A DNA stretch of 64,000 nucleotides from Bacillus sp. HSf4 (GCF_029537375.1 NZ_CP120679.1:980001-1044000); one strand, 5' to 3'; positions 1 to 7,650 are shown, numbered from the stretch's first letter. Numbers and translations: made by a program. Notes: generated from the letters alone by a model not told the origin.

Positions 1-45
1 TGGTAGTCGGGGGCTTCCCCCCGCGAGAGTAGGACGTCGCCAGGC
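1..45 (+). rRNA. rrf: 5S ribosomal RNA, 3' end only
   Basis: The first 45 bases match the 3' part of a Bacillus 5S rRNA, including the GCGAGAGTAGGACGTCGCCA segment, and the tRNA cluster follows 8 bases later. The 5' part lies outside the window. Confidence 0.9.
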
Positions 46-53
46 AGACTCAT

Positions 54-128
54 TCCGCAGTAGCTCAGTGGTAGAGCTATCGGCTGTTAACCGATCGGTC
101 GCAGGTTCGAATCCTGCCTGCGGAGCCA
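54..128 (+). tRNA. tRNA-Asn (GTT)
   Basis: Cloverleaf with anticodon GTT, GGTTCGAATCC T-arm and encoded CCA. It is the first gene of the trnD-like cluster. Confidence 0.97.
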
Positions 129-135
129 TTTTATT

Positions 136-227
136 GGAGAGCTGTCCGAGTGGTCGAAGGAGCACGATTGGAAATCGTGTAGGCGGCCAACGCCGTCTCA
201 AGGGTTCGAATCCCTTGCTCTCCGCCA
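136..227 (+). tRNA. tRNA-Ser (GGA)
   Basis: Class II tRNA with a long variable arm, anticodon GGA and encoded CCA. Confidence 0.97.
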
Positions 228-242
228 CTTTTAAAAACATCT

Positions 243-317
243 GGCCCGTTGGTCAAGTGGTTAAGACACCGCCCTTTCACGGCGGTAACACGGGTTCGAA
301 TCCCGTACGGGTCACCA
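243..317 (+). tRNA. tRNA-Glu (TTC)
   Basis: Anticodon TTC in the CTTTCAC loop and encoded CCA. An unusually long spacer (about 115 bases) follows before the next tRNA; I see no gene in it. Confidence 0.97.
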
Positions 318-432
318 TTTCTTTGGACAGCATGTTGAAAAGCAGAAAGCGAATGCCGGAACTTTTCAAAGGAAGGCATGCTAAGGGAGCAACGTCCTGT
401 TGCAACGCATGCATTTGCACGTCCTGTGCTTC

Positions 433-508
433 GGAGGATTAGCTCAGCTGGGAGAGCATCTGCCTTACAAGCAGAGGGTCGGCGGTTCGATCCCGTCATC
501 CTCCACCA
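433..508 (+). tRNA. tRNA-Val (TAC)
   Basis: Cloverleaf with anticodon TAC and encoded CCA. Confidence 0.97.
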
Positions 509-529
509 TATCTATGAAAATCATATTAT

Positions 530-607
<78 letters not shown>

Positions 608-628
608 ATTAAAATTCATTGCCAAAAT

Positions 629-705
629 GGTCCGGTAGTTCAGTTGGTTAGAATGCCTGCCTGTCACGCAGGAGGTCGCGGGTTCGAGTCCCGTCCGGAC
701 CGCCA
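629..705 (+). tRNA. tRNA-Asp (GTC)
   Basis: Cloverleaf with anticodon GTC and encoded CCA. Confidence 0.97.
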
Positions 706-714
706 TTTAAATAA

Positions 715-790
<76 letters not shown>

Positions 791-793
791 TTT

Positions 794-866
<73 letters not shown>

Positions 867-873
867 CTGTTGT

Positions 874-958
874 GGAGGGGTAGCGAAGTGGCTAAACGCG
901 GCGGACTGTAAATCCGCTCCCTCAGGGTTCGGCGGTTCGAATCCGTCCCCCTCCACCA
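874..958 (+). tRNA. tRNA-Tyr (GTA)
   Basis: Class II tRNA with a long variable arm, anticodon GTA and encoded CCA. Confidence 0.97.
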
Positions 959-965
959 TGATTTT

Positions 966-1039
966 AGGGGCATAGTTTAACGGTAGAACAGAGGTCTCCA
1001 AAACCTCCGGTGTGGGTTCGATTCCTACTGCCCCTGCCA
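966..1039 (+). tRNA. tRNA-Trp (CCA)
   Basis: Cloverleaf with anticodon CCA, discriminator G and encoded CCA. Confidence 0.97.
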
Positions 1040-1058
1040 ATTTTACTTCACAATTTAT

Positions 1059-1132
1059 GGCGGTTGTGGCGAAGTGGTTAACGCACCAGATTGTGGCTCT
1101 GGCACTCGTGGGTTCGATTCCCATCAATCGCC
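1059..1132 (+). tRNA. tRNA-His (GTG)
   Basis: Anticodon GTG. The extra G at position -1 pairs with discriminator C, the His identity element. No CCA is encoded. Confidence 0.95.
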
Positions 1133-1140
1133 CTTAATAT

Positions 1141-1212
1141 TGGGCTATAGCCAAGCGGTAAGGCAACGGACTTTGACTCCGTCATGCGCTGGTTCGAATC
1201 CAGCTAGCCCAG
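1141..1212 (+). tRNA. tRNA-Gln (TTG)
   Basis: Starts with U1-A72 (TGGGCTA/TAGCCCA), has anticodon TTG and discriminator G. No CCA is encoded. Confidence 0.96.
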
Positions 1213-1265
1213 TTTTATCTTTCTTTAAAAAGCTGAATATGATAAAATAAGTTCATCATGAAAAT

Positions 1266-1340
1266 GCGGAAGTAGTTCAGTGGTAGAACACCACCTTGCC
1301 AAGGTGGGGGTCGCGGGTTCGAATCCCGTCTTCCGCTCCA
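1266..1340 (+). tRNA. tRNA-Gly (GCC)
   Basis: Cloverleaf with anticodon GCC; acceptor GCGGAAG/CTTCCGC and encoded CCA. Confidence 0.97.
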
Positions 1341-1355
1341 ATTTCTTAAAATGAT

Positions 1356-1426
<71 letters not shown>

Positions 1427-1438
1427 TATTTGCCTCGT

Positions 1439-1527
1439 GCCGGGGTGGTGGAATTGGCAGACACACAGGACTTAAAATCCTGCGGTAGGTGACTACCGTG
1501 CCGGTTCAAGTCCGGCCCTCGGCACCA
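1439..1527 (+). tRNA. tRNA-Leu (TAA)
   Basis: Class II tRNA with a long variable arm, anticodon TAA and encoded CCA. Confidence 0.97.
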
Positions 1528-1540
1528 TTTGCTCACACAT

Positions 1541-1622
1541 GCCGGTGTGGCGGAATTGGCAGACGCGCACGACTCAAAATCGTGTTCCTTCGGGAGTGTC
1601 GGTTCGACCCCGACCACCGGTA
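1541..1622 (+). tRNA. tRNA-Leu (CAA)
   Basis: Class II tRNA with a long variable arm closed by CTTCGG and anticodon CAA. The acceptor ends in a G-U pair, and no CCA is encoded. Confidence 0.94.
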
Positions 1623-1658
1623 TCCTTTGCTCTTTTTAAGAGCCGATAAGATTTTTCG

Positions 1659-1703
1659 AAACGCTCATAAATGTTGATATATCAACGTTTATGAGCGTTT
1701 TGC
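1659..1703 (+). terminator. Long hairpin ending the tRNA cluster
   Basis: A nearly perfect 42-base inverted repeat (AAACGCTCATAA...TTATGAGCGTTT, one G-U pair) followed by a short T run. It lies just after the last tRNA and is the likely terminator of the rrn-tRNA transcript. Confidence 0.75.
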
Positions 1704-1736
1704 ATTATTAAAGAAGAGGCATTATTGAAATAACAA

Positions 1737-1761
1737 AAAGAGGCCCTCGAAAGGGCCTTTT
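1737..1761. terminator. Bidirectional terminator
   Basis: GGCCCTCGAAAGGGCC hairpin with Ts on both strands. On the minus strand it overlaps the stop of the 119-residue gene and has a five-T tract. Confidence 0.8.
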
Positions 1762-2119
1762 AATCGTATTCAATAACAACAGTTTTATTTTTGGCGTTTT
1801 CGAGAAATTGTATAGTTTCTTTAACTAATTCAACTAATTCTTTTTTAAAACCGTCTGAAGTATCTAGTTTGCTTACATCAAAACTTTTCATTTGGTTTAT
1901 TGTTAATTGTACATCTTCAATTACCCAAGGTGAGTCATTATACCATCCTTCTTGATAAAAGTACTCTTTGATTATTCCTTCTTTTTTAATGTTGGTATCT
2001 AATAAAGAATTTAATAAAGTCTCAAAGTATCCATTCCAAATCACGACTTTGTTTTCTCCATCAGATAAGACAATTTCAGGTTCACCCTCAAATCCATCAT
2101 AAAATTTTGTATGTAACAA
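1760..2119 (-). CDS. Putative immunity-type protein of the LXG toxin locus, function unknown
   Basis: A 119-residue acidic cytoplasmic protein with no signal peptide or membrane segment. I do not recognise the family. It is the third minus-strand gene after an LXG toxin and a YxiG-like protein, and its size, acidity and position fit polymorphic-toxin immunity proteins, which often form arrays behind the toxin; that role is inference. The AAAGGAGG site lies one base before a TTG that would begin a 122-residue form (end 2128). The in-frame TTG three codons later has a workable 10-base spacing and is chosen here. About 250 bases and a terminator separate it from the gene upstream, so it is probably transcribed on its own. 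Confidence 0.6.
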   Translation of the reverse strand: MLHTKFYDGFEGEPEIVLSDGENKVVIWNGYFETLLNSLLDTNIKKEGIIKEYFYQEGWYNDSPWVIEDVQLTINQMKSFDVSKLDTSDGFKKELVELVKETIQFLENAKNKTVVIEYD

Positions 2120-2166
2120 TTCAATCAATCCTCCTTTAGGGAAAATCCCTCCCTAAAATCAACTTT

Positions 2167-2268
2167 ATGAATCAAGATAGAAGTCGCTTGCGTTATGGAC
2201 TGCCCGAAAAAGGAGTAAACTTGGAAGTGAAGCAGGTGTCTGGAGGAGTGAATGGGCGGCATATTTGA
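2167..2268 (+). other. Short open frame, possible gene fragment
   Basis: A 33-codon ATG-to-TGA frame on the plus strand, between two minus-strand genes. It has no convincing ribosome binding site. It may be a remnant of earlier toxin-island content; coding status is doubtful. Confidence 0.15.
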
Positions 2269-2320
2269 ATTTTGAAATGTGCACTTATTATCGATCCGGG
2301 TTATCCGCATAGCCAATTGC

Positions 2321-2357
2321 AAAACACGGCCCTCTAAAAAGAGGACCGTAGTTTTTA
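2321..2357. terminator. Terminator behind the YxiG-like gene
   Basis: ACGGCCCTC/GAGGACCGT hairpin. Minus-strand transcripts from the toxin operon meet a T-rich tail here. Confidence 0.75.
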
Positions 2358-2378
2358 AAAGTCCAAAATTGTAAATGG

Positions 2379-2795
2379 TTAATTATTCACTTCGTATTTA
2401 TTACCATTGATGATAATACTTTTTGCTTCAACTAATAATAAGGCATCCCATATCTCTAATGCAAAATTAGCATTGGAGTAATATTGATTTACCCAATCTT
2501 CTTCTATTGACGAAGGCTTAATTTGTCCAATCCCATTTTTATAAAAGTCTATTGAAGTTAACTCTAAATAATCTTGGTCTTCTGTTTCATCAATTGTGTT
2601 GAATCTATCTTCACCGCTATCTTCAATGAAATACCAAGCAGATACTCCCTTAAAGATCATTTTATGTTTTGTTTCAAGACCATTGTCTATTGTCTTGAGC
2701 TCAAAACTAATCGAATTTTTCAACATATCAAATTCATACTTTTCAATAACTGCTGCCCACATTTCGTTCAGCAAAGTTACTAATCTTGTTTCCAT
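2379..2795 (-). CDS. YxiG-like protein, likely immunity partner of the LXG toxin
   Basis: A 138-residue acidic soluble protein that I recognise loosely as YxiG-like (the family found in the B. subtilis wapA/yxi region). It starts 7 bases after the stop of the LXG toxin gene, so the two are almost certainly co-transcribed. Known LXG modules place the cognate immunity gene directly behind the toxin, which makes this the first candidate for neutralising the toxin in the producer's cytoplasm. AAAGGAAA precedes the ATG. The protein has no membrane segment, consistent with a cytoplasmic inhibitor of a nuclease-type toxin. The family name is a recollection; the pairing is inference. Confidence 0.7.
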   Translation of the reverse strand: METRLVTLLNEMWAAVIEKYEFDMLKNSISFELKTIDNGLETKHKMIFKGVSAWYFIEDSGEDRFNTIDETEDQDYLELTSIDFYKNGIGQIKPSSIEEDWVNQYYSNANFALEIWDALLLVEAKSIIINGNKYEVNN

Positions 2796-2802
2796 GCTAT
2801 GA

Positions 2803-4356
2803 TCACTTTCCTTTATAAGTTTTTATCATATCTTCTATTTGTTTGAGAGAGTTATCTGTAATATCAATATGAGTAAGAGCTCTGTCATTAGAAATTTTAC
2901 CGTCAAGAGTGATAGAACCTTTTCCATTAACACTGACTCTAAAGTAAGGTTTATCTCTCCCTCCAGACCCTTTATCCATGATCCTTACAGTAATTGTTTT
3001 ATTGCCATTTGGTATGTTTACTTTGTATCCTTTTCCTTTAGCATTTGAAACAGAACCATCTAATTTATTTCCTATATCATCTGCTAACCCTTTAATGTTA
3101 TTAACATACTTAGTACTCTTTGTGCTTTTTTCAACTTTTGAAGCTTTCTCAGCCGTTTTCTCGCCTTTTTGAACCTTAGAAATTTCCTCAGTTGATTTCG
3201 CACCTTTCTCAACCTTGGCAATTTTCTTTGCTGATTCCTCACCTTTGAATAATTTGTAACCGCGTTTTCCGTATTTAAATGCTTTTCCAAAAGGTGTGAC
3301 ATAAAATCCAGCTAAAAAACGATCTTTGACTGAAACGATTTCACCTGTTGCAAGGTCGTACCCAAATCCGGCTCTTACTGCATCATAAACTCCTGCAAAT
3401 TCCAAACCAGTCTCTAGATATTTTTCCCATTCGCTTTTTTCAACATTTTCAGGAAGGGTGTATGCAGGTTCTAACTTGACGATTATATTACCATCTATAT
3501 AAGCTCGGTACACTGTGTCATTATAAACAGTATATTTCTTTTCTAGCTTTTCTAACTCCTCTTCACTATACACTTTCTTAGAAACTTTTTGTGTCGCTAA
3601 TTTTTTTGTTCGGTCAGGGTCGGCGAGAGTATTCATTTCAGTGTCTTCTTTATCTCCGACTTTTTTCAACATAACACCCATCGCTGTTTCTTGATTTCCA
3701 CTCAGGGTATCCATCTCATCCGGCTTTAAAATCGCGCCTTTTTGATAGCTGGTTATTTCAATTTTTGGTCCGGTATACATATTTTCGAGCCTTGAGATGT
3801 ACTTTTGCATCGTCTCAAGGTCGTTTTCTGCCGTTTTGAGGGCGTTTGTCTGCTCCCTGTCAAAGGTGTGCAGCTTTTCAATCGTCTGATTGATGTCTTT
3901 CATTGCTTTTCGGTTCTGTTCGTGAAACTCGTTATCGTTCAAATCCGGCAGATCGACAATATGGCTGACTTTCGCCATCGTGGCATTTGCTTTGGATACC
4001 AAGTGTTTAGTTGTTCGGTCAGCTGCATTCAAGCCCTGTTCCAATTCGTGTTCAAGAAAGGCTTGCGAAATATATCCGTTGTGATTCGGTTCAAGGGATT
4101 CCGATGCATTTTTGATTTTTTTCAGTGCTGACTGGTATTCGTCAATAAAAGATTCATAGAACTTCAAGAAAGGGGTGTGACATTCTTCATAAAAGTTACG
4201 AATGGCATCGCCGCCTTTTCCTTTTAAAGCATCGTCAAGGGACGTGATTCCATCCACACTTTTTTTGACATTGGCAATTTCATCTGATTGCTTTTTTAAT
4301 TGTTCGAGCGTCTGGTCAATTGCATGGTGCAACGCTTGAACATCCAAGGTCTTCAT
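2803..4356 (-). CDS. LXG-domain polymorphic toxin (type VII-secreted)
   Basis: A 517-residue protein with the layout of B. subtilis YobL, YxiD and YeeF. Residues 1-220 form the long alpha-helical LXG domain starting MKTLDVQALHHAID. Residues about 310-380 contain a pretoxin-like segment with the DLATGEIVSVKDRFLAGF motif (the TG motif of pretoxin-TG linkers). A lysine-rich repetitive linker follows (about 385-415), and the last 95 residues form a small basic domain (RDKPYFRVSVNGKG, ALTHIDI) that should carry the toxic activity. I cannot assign that fold; a nuclease is likely by analogy. LXG proteins are exported by the type VII (Yuk/Ess) system. The small WXG-like partners often seen before LXG genes are absent here. 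AGGAG precedes the ATG by 6 bases. Confidence 0.88.
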   Translation of the reverse strand: MKTLDVQALHHAIDQTLEQLKKQSDEIANVKKSVDGITSLDDALKGKGGDAIRNFYEECHTPFLKFYESFIDEYQSALKKIKNASESLEPNHNGYISQAFLEHELEQGLNAADRTTKHLVSKANATMAKVSHIVDLPDLNDNEFHEQNRKAMKDINQTIEKLHTFDREQTNALKTAENDLETMQKYISRLENMYTGPKIEITSYQKGAILKPDEMDTLSGNQETAMGVMLKKVGDKEDTEMNTLADPDRTKKLATQKVSKKVYSEEELEKLEKKYTVYNDTVYRAYIDGNIIVKLEPAYTLPENVEKSEWEKYLETGLEFAGVYDAVRAGFGYDLATGEIVSVKDRFLAGFYVTPFGKAFKYGKRGYKLFKGEESAKKIAKVEKGAKSTEEISKVQKGEKTAEKASKVEKSTKSTKYVNNIKGLADDIGNKLDGSVSNAKGKGYKVNIPNGNKTITVRIMDKGSGGRDKPYFRVSVNGKGSITLDGKISNDRALTHIDITDNSLKQIEDMIKTYKGK

Positions 4357-4623
4357 GGCATTCTCCTCTAATACTAATGGTTACAATCAGTATAGAGTTT
4401 ACCACTTTATAGTAGAATAATGGTGAATAAATCCTGTGCATCCATCAAAATGAATCATTTGGTTTAGGTTATTATTCCTTATCAATATCATTTGATAACT
4501 GAGGGGAAGGGGGGGACAGAATGCAACCAAACGGTTTCAAATGATGCGTGGTTTGGATGCAGATTGAATTAACGATCAAAAATACGAAAAAAATTTTAAT
4601 ATTTATTATAGTAACAACAAAGG
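4357..4623. other. Gene-free stretch upstream of the LXG operon
   Basis: AT-rich DNA without a supported gene. On the minus strand a TATACT (plus-strand 4389-4394) could be the -10 of the toxin operon, but no good -35 is visible. Confidence 0.5.
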
Positions 4624-4640
4624 GCAGGCGCTATGCCTGC
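4624..4640 (-). terminator. Hairpin behind the small membrane protein gene
   Basis: GCAGGC/GCCTGC stem 17 bases beyond the stop of the minus-strand gene at 4657. The following tract is T-rich but interrupted. Confidence 0.5.
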
Positions 4641-4656
4641 TCCTTCTGTCTTTTTT

Positions 4657-4893
4657 CTAACGAGATTCAGTTGAGGATTTTAGGAAACTAATGAACAATG
4701 GTGAAATGACAATTACTGCAACGATTAATAAGAGTTTACTAGATATCAAATTGACAAATGTAGTATTAATTATATATAGGGCTAAAACCATTAAATAAAA
4801 AAACAAGTAAACATAACCATACATTTTTTTGCTGAATGGTTCTTTCATGTAAATCAAAAGAAATAGCCCTGCCATTAAAACAAAGAAAGTCAT
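4657..4893 (-). CDS. Small membrane protein, possible immunity partner of the secreted protein
   Basis: A 78-residue protein with three predicted membrane segments (about residues 2-15, 26-45 and 50-70) starting MTFFVLMAGLFLLIYM. The chosen ATG follows GAAAGAAGGGAAACT. An earlier in-frame start would overlap the upstream gene by over 70 bases and has no better site. It lies 19 bases behind the secreted-protein gene on the same strand. A short hydrophobic protein directly behind a secreted bacteriocin-like gene is the common layout of bacteriocin immunity, which is the inferred role. I do not recognise the family. Confidence 0.65.
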   Translation of the reverse strand: MTFFVLMAGLFLLIYMKEPFSKKMYGYVYLFFYLMVLALYIINTTFVNLISSKLLLIVAVIVISPLFISFLKSSTESR

Positions 4894-4912
4894 AGTTTCC
4901 CTTCTTTCATTT

Positions 4913-5686
4913 TTATTGTGGAAAAACCCCAGTTGGAACAGCTGCATATCCAAGTCCAGTAAAACGTATTCTGACACCATGCCCTTCATGTTCGTCTTGA
5001 ATCATTTGACCAAAACCTACAAGTCCGCCTCCAATTACTCCGGCAATTGCACTTGCTAATTGTGTAGGCGGTACGGGTATAAACCTTGATATTGCAGCAA
5101 GACCAGTAGTTGCTCCACCCCCTGCTTTAAATGATTGATAAAGTGTTCTTGTTTCATTACAGTCAAAATAAAGATTATACCCCCACCAGTACACTTTATG
5201 ACCAGATCGGCCGCAACCTTTTTTCGCCACTTTCATTTTATCATTGTTTCCATTATCAAGCGTCAGTACACTACCGTCTTTGGCTAAAATTTTAACACTA
5301 AAATCGGAGTTAATGACAGCTTCATTTTGTTTTACTAAACCGTTTAAGTATTTAATCCACTCATGAACTTCGTTTGTTACAGAGTGGGAAATACCTAGTT
5401 TAGTATACGATGGATCTAAGATAAGAGTTCCATCTGCGTTTAATTTAAGATAAGCTTCTAACCTCTTTACATCATCCATATTCACATTTACATTTTCAAA
5501 TTCTTCGCTTTTCAGCTTTTGGTTGGGTACAGAAATTCCTTTAGTTGATACAGCAGTTTCGTTATGTAATTTCTCATTATCAGTTAGTTCTGTAGCTGAT
5601 GCGGCTATTGAAAAAACAGGTAAAGCCAATACTAATGTCAACAATACAACAAACACCTTAAAACCCTTGCAACCCCAATTGTTCAT
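4913..5686 (-). CDS. Secreted bacteriocin-like protein with glycine-rich hydrophobic C-terminal region
   Basis: A 257-residue protein with a clear Sec signal peptide (residues about 8-31, cleavage near ASA-TE). A hydrophilic middle follows (32-145), then a segment with two cysteines flanking KVYWWGYNLYFD, then a glycine/alanine-rich hydrophobic stretch (about 180-228: TTGLAAISRFIPVPPT, SAIAGVIGGGLVGFG). It ends in GVRIRFTGLG. The hydrophobic hairpin-like C-terminal region resembles Bacillus secreted proteins with a WWGY motif that I recall only as hypothetical. A propeptide releasing a membrane-active C-terminal peptide, as SdpC does, is a reasonable but untested idea. AAAGGATG precedes the ATG. 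The downstream small membrane gene supports a toxin/immunity reading. Confidence 0.75.
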   Translation of the reverse strand: MNNWGCKGFKVFVVLLTLVLALPVFSIAASATELTDNEKLHNETAVSTKGISVPNQKLKSEEFENVNVNMDDVKRLEAYLKLNADGTLILDPSYTKLGISHSVTNEVHEWIKYLNGLVKQNEAVINSDFSVKILAKDGSVLTLDNGNNDKMKVAKKGCGRSGHKVYWWGYNLYFDCNETRTLYQSFKAGGGATTGLAAISRFIPVPPTQLASAIAGVIGGGLVGFGQMIQDEHEGHGVRIRFTGLGYAAVPTGVFPQ

Positions 5687-6044
5687 TATAATTACATCCT
5701 TTCCATTTATATTCCATCACATTGTACTTGAAAATTATTATTGTTTGGTGATTAAAATAAAAAAAGTTCAAAAGTAACATTTCTCTGCTTTATAAGCAAT
5801 ACTTTAGATGTGAAATTACACTGGGTGTAACGGATTAGCATTTTCATTTTTTGAGGAGGCACATGCTGAAGTAAGCCCAACTCTTATAAGAAGGGCTCTT
5901 TTTTAAAGATAAGTCTGCCGAGATAGGACGTTTAAAGATTCGTGGGGTAATGATCAATGTTGTCATGAAGCTCTTCTTGGCCTGATGGAAAGCGAGGAAG
6001 GCTGCGGTCCCATATGTTATGAAGAGTGCGAGTTCGGATTTTAT
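5687..6044. other. Gene-free stretch with an orphan terminator
   Basis: Contains a hairpin AGCCC...GGGCT followed by TTTTTT at about 5874-5904 with no gene upstream on its strand. After it comes an open frame without start codon (about 5909-6143) that reads cysteine-rich near 5950-6030. I read this as debris of a lost gene. Confidence 0.4.
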
Positions 6045-6073
6045 TTGACCGCATTGGTCATTCATGTTACATT
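6045..6073 (+). promoter_or_regulatory. Promoter of the TetR-ABC exporter operon
   Basis: TTGACC (6045-6050), a 17-base spacer and TACATT (6068-6073). The -35 box lies inside the first TetR-type palindrome. Confidence 0.75.
6046..6060. promoter_or_regulatory. Operator 1: TGACC-N5-GGTCA palindrome
   Basis: Perfect 5-base arms TGACC/GGTCA overlapping the -35 box. The same palindrome recurs 33 bases downstream, centre to centre. Confidence 0.8.
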
Positions 6074-6078
6074 AAAAA

Positions 6079-6093
6079 TGACCGATATGGTCA
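6079..6093. promoter_or_regulatory. Operator 2: TGACC-N5-GGTCA palindrome
   Basis: TGACCGATATGGTCA (6079-6093) lies just after the predicted start of transcription and before the tetR ribosome site. It extends to ATGACC/GGTCAT. The site strongly suggests autorepression by the adjacent TetR protein. Confidence 0.8.
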
Positions 6094-6118
6094 TTTTCTG
6101 TGAAAGGAGTGAAGTGCA

Positions 6119-6742
6119 ATTAACACAAAATTTAACAGTTTAAAGCCTGAAAAACAAGAACGCATTGTCAACGCGGCATTGACACAATTTGTACAAAGTG
6201 GCTATGAAAAAGCATCAACAAATGAAATCGTCAAGGAAGCACAAATATCTAAGGGATCGTTATTCAATTATTTCAATAATAAAAAAGATCTGTATCTTTA
6301 TTTGATTGATCACGCCCTAAAAATAATTGATGGAATCTATGATGAAATAGATTTGAATGAACGTGACCTTTTTAAACGACTCAGTCAAGTCGGATTGATT
6401 AAATTAAAGATACAACAAACATACCCTTTAGTGTTTGATTTCTTAAAATCGATAGGTGAAGAACAAGCAGCAGAAGTTAAACCTGATATTGAGCAGCTAA
6501 TGGGTAATATTCTGGATAATGGCTTAAATAGAATCTATGAAAATATAGATTGGTCAAAATTTCGAGAAGATGTCGATCCTGAAAAAGCACTTCATATCCT
6601 GAATTGGACAATGGTTGGTTTTGCAGAAGCTCAAATCAAGAAAATCAAGTCTTTTAAAAACGTCGGAATGGAGCATATCAACGAATGGAACAGCTATTCA
6701 AAGATACTGAAGCGTTGTTTCTATAAAGAGGGGGAAGAGTGA
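6119..6742 (+). CDS. TetR-family repressor, probably starting at ATT
   Basis: A TetR regulator of 207 residues if read from ATT at 6119. The N-terminal residues 10-60 (KQERIVNAALTQFVQSGYEK, then STNEIVKEA, KGSLFNYFNNKKDLY) are a complete TetR helix-turn-helix only when the 20 codons before the first conventional start (TTG 6179) are included. No ATG, GTG or TTG lies in that frame between the upstream stop and 6179. AAAGGAG sits 9 bases before the ATT. Either a rare ATT start is used or an ATG has mutated, leaving a protein without its first helix. The stop overlaps the start of the ABC gene (TGATG). It probably represses its own operon through the two palindromes upstream. Confidence 0.85.
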   Translation: MNTKFNSLKPEKQERIVNAALTQFVQSGYEKASTNEIVKEAQISKGSLFNYFNNKKDLYLYLIDHALKIIDGIYDEIDLNERDLFKRLSQVGLIKLKIQQTYPLVFDFLKSIGEEQAAEVKPDIEQLMGNILDNGLNRIYENIDWSKFREDVDPEKALHILNWTMVGFAEAQIKKIKSFKNVGMEHINEWNSYSKILKRCFYKEGEE

Positions 6743-7650
6743 TGAGCTTACTAAAAGTGTCCAATTTAACGAAAAAGTTTGGCAAGTTCACTGCTTTGGA
6801 CGGAGTCAACTTTGAGGTGAATAAAGGTGAGGTAGTGGGCTTTATCGGTCCAAACGGTGCAGGTAAATCGACAACGATTCGAGTGTTATTAGGAATACTA
6901 AAGGCAACAAGCGGAGACGTTGAAATTTTTGACAAGGATGCCTGGCATGATGCAGTAGAAATACATAAGCGTATCGCTTATGTTCCTGGTGATGTCAATC
7001 TGTGGCCTAACTTAACTGGAGGCGAGGTCATTGATTTATTTGTGAAATTAAATGGCACAACGAACAAATCAAGACGCGAAGAGCTGATAAAAAAATTTGA
7101 TTTGGATCCATCCAAAAAATGCAGAACATATTCTAAAGGAAATCGGCAAAAGGTTGCCTTAGTTGCTGCTTTTTCATCGGAGGCGGACCTTTATATTCTG
7201 GATGAACCGACATCTGGACTGGACCCGTTAATGGAAAAGGCTTTTCAGGAATGTGTGATGGATATAAAAAGGCAAGGAAAAAGTGTATTGCTGTCGAGTC
7301 ATATCTTATCAGAGGTAGAAAAGCTGTGTGATCGAGTCAGTATCATACGACAAGGAAAAATTATTGAGTCCGGCACTTTAAGCGAATTGCGCCACTTAAC
7401 ACGAACACAAATGCTCGTTGAAACCAAACAGCCAATTACGGGTTTACATGAACTGCAAGGAATTCATGAAATCGAAGAACGTGAACTTGTCACGTCATTT
7501 CAGGTTGATAGTGAAAAAATGGATGATGTGATGAAGCATATTAGTCAATTTGGAATCGTTAGGCTGGAAAGTGCTCCACCGACGTTAGAGGACTTATTCA
7601 TGCGTCATTATGAAGGAGCGAAGAATGCGGGAGTGGGAGGTGAACGGTGA
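6742..7650 (+). CDS. ABC exporter ATP-binding protein (drug export type)
   Basis: A 302-residue ATPase. Walker A is GPNGAGKST, the signature is YSKGNRQKV in place of LSGGQ, and Walker B is LYILDEPTSGLD followed by the SSHILSEVE H-loop. A C-terminal extension of about 80 residues is typical of drug-export ATPases of the DrrA/CcmA type. The ATG shares a base with the TetR stop (TGATG), and its own stop overlaps the permease start in the same way, so the three genes are translationally coupled. It should energise the neighbouring permease for export of a hydrophobic compound; the substrate is unknown. Confidence 0.92.
   Translation: MSLLKVSNLTKKFGKFTALDGVNFEVNKGEVVGFIGPNGAGKSTTIRVLLGILKATSGDVEIFDKDAWHDAVEIHKRIAYVPGDVNLWPNLTGGEVIDLFVKLNGTTNKSRREELIKKFDLDPSKKCRTYSKGNRQKVALVAAFSSEADLYILDEPTSGLDPLMEKAFQECVMDIKRQGKSVLLSSHILSEVEKLCDRVSIIRQGKIIESGTLSELRHLTRTQMLVETKQPITGLHELQGIHEIEERELVTSFQVDSEKMDDVMKHISQFGIVRLESAPPTLEDLFMRHYEGAKNAGVGGER

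Noticed and set aside
131..499. Long frames across the tRNA cluster on both strands
   Set aside because: They are translations of tRNA genes; the structural RNA reading is unambiguous.
1659..1703. Long inverted repeat as an insertion-sequence end
   Set aside because: No transposase or target duplication nearby; position after the last tRNA fits a terminator.
2125..2322. A 65-codon minus-strand frame between LXG partner genes
   Set aside because: No ribosome site, atypical composition, and it runs into the next gene's translation signals.
4657..4989. A 110-residue version of the small membrane protein
   Set aside because: Would overlap the secreted-protein gene by over 70 bases; the internal ATG has the better site and leaves a clean 19-base gap.
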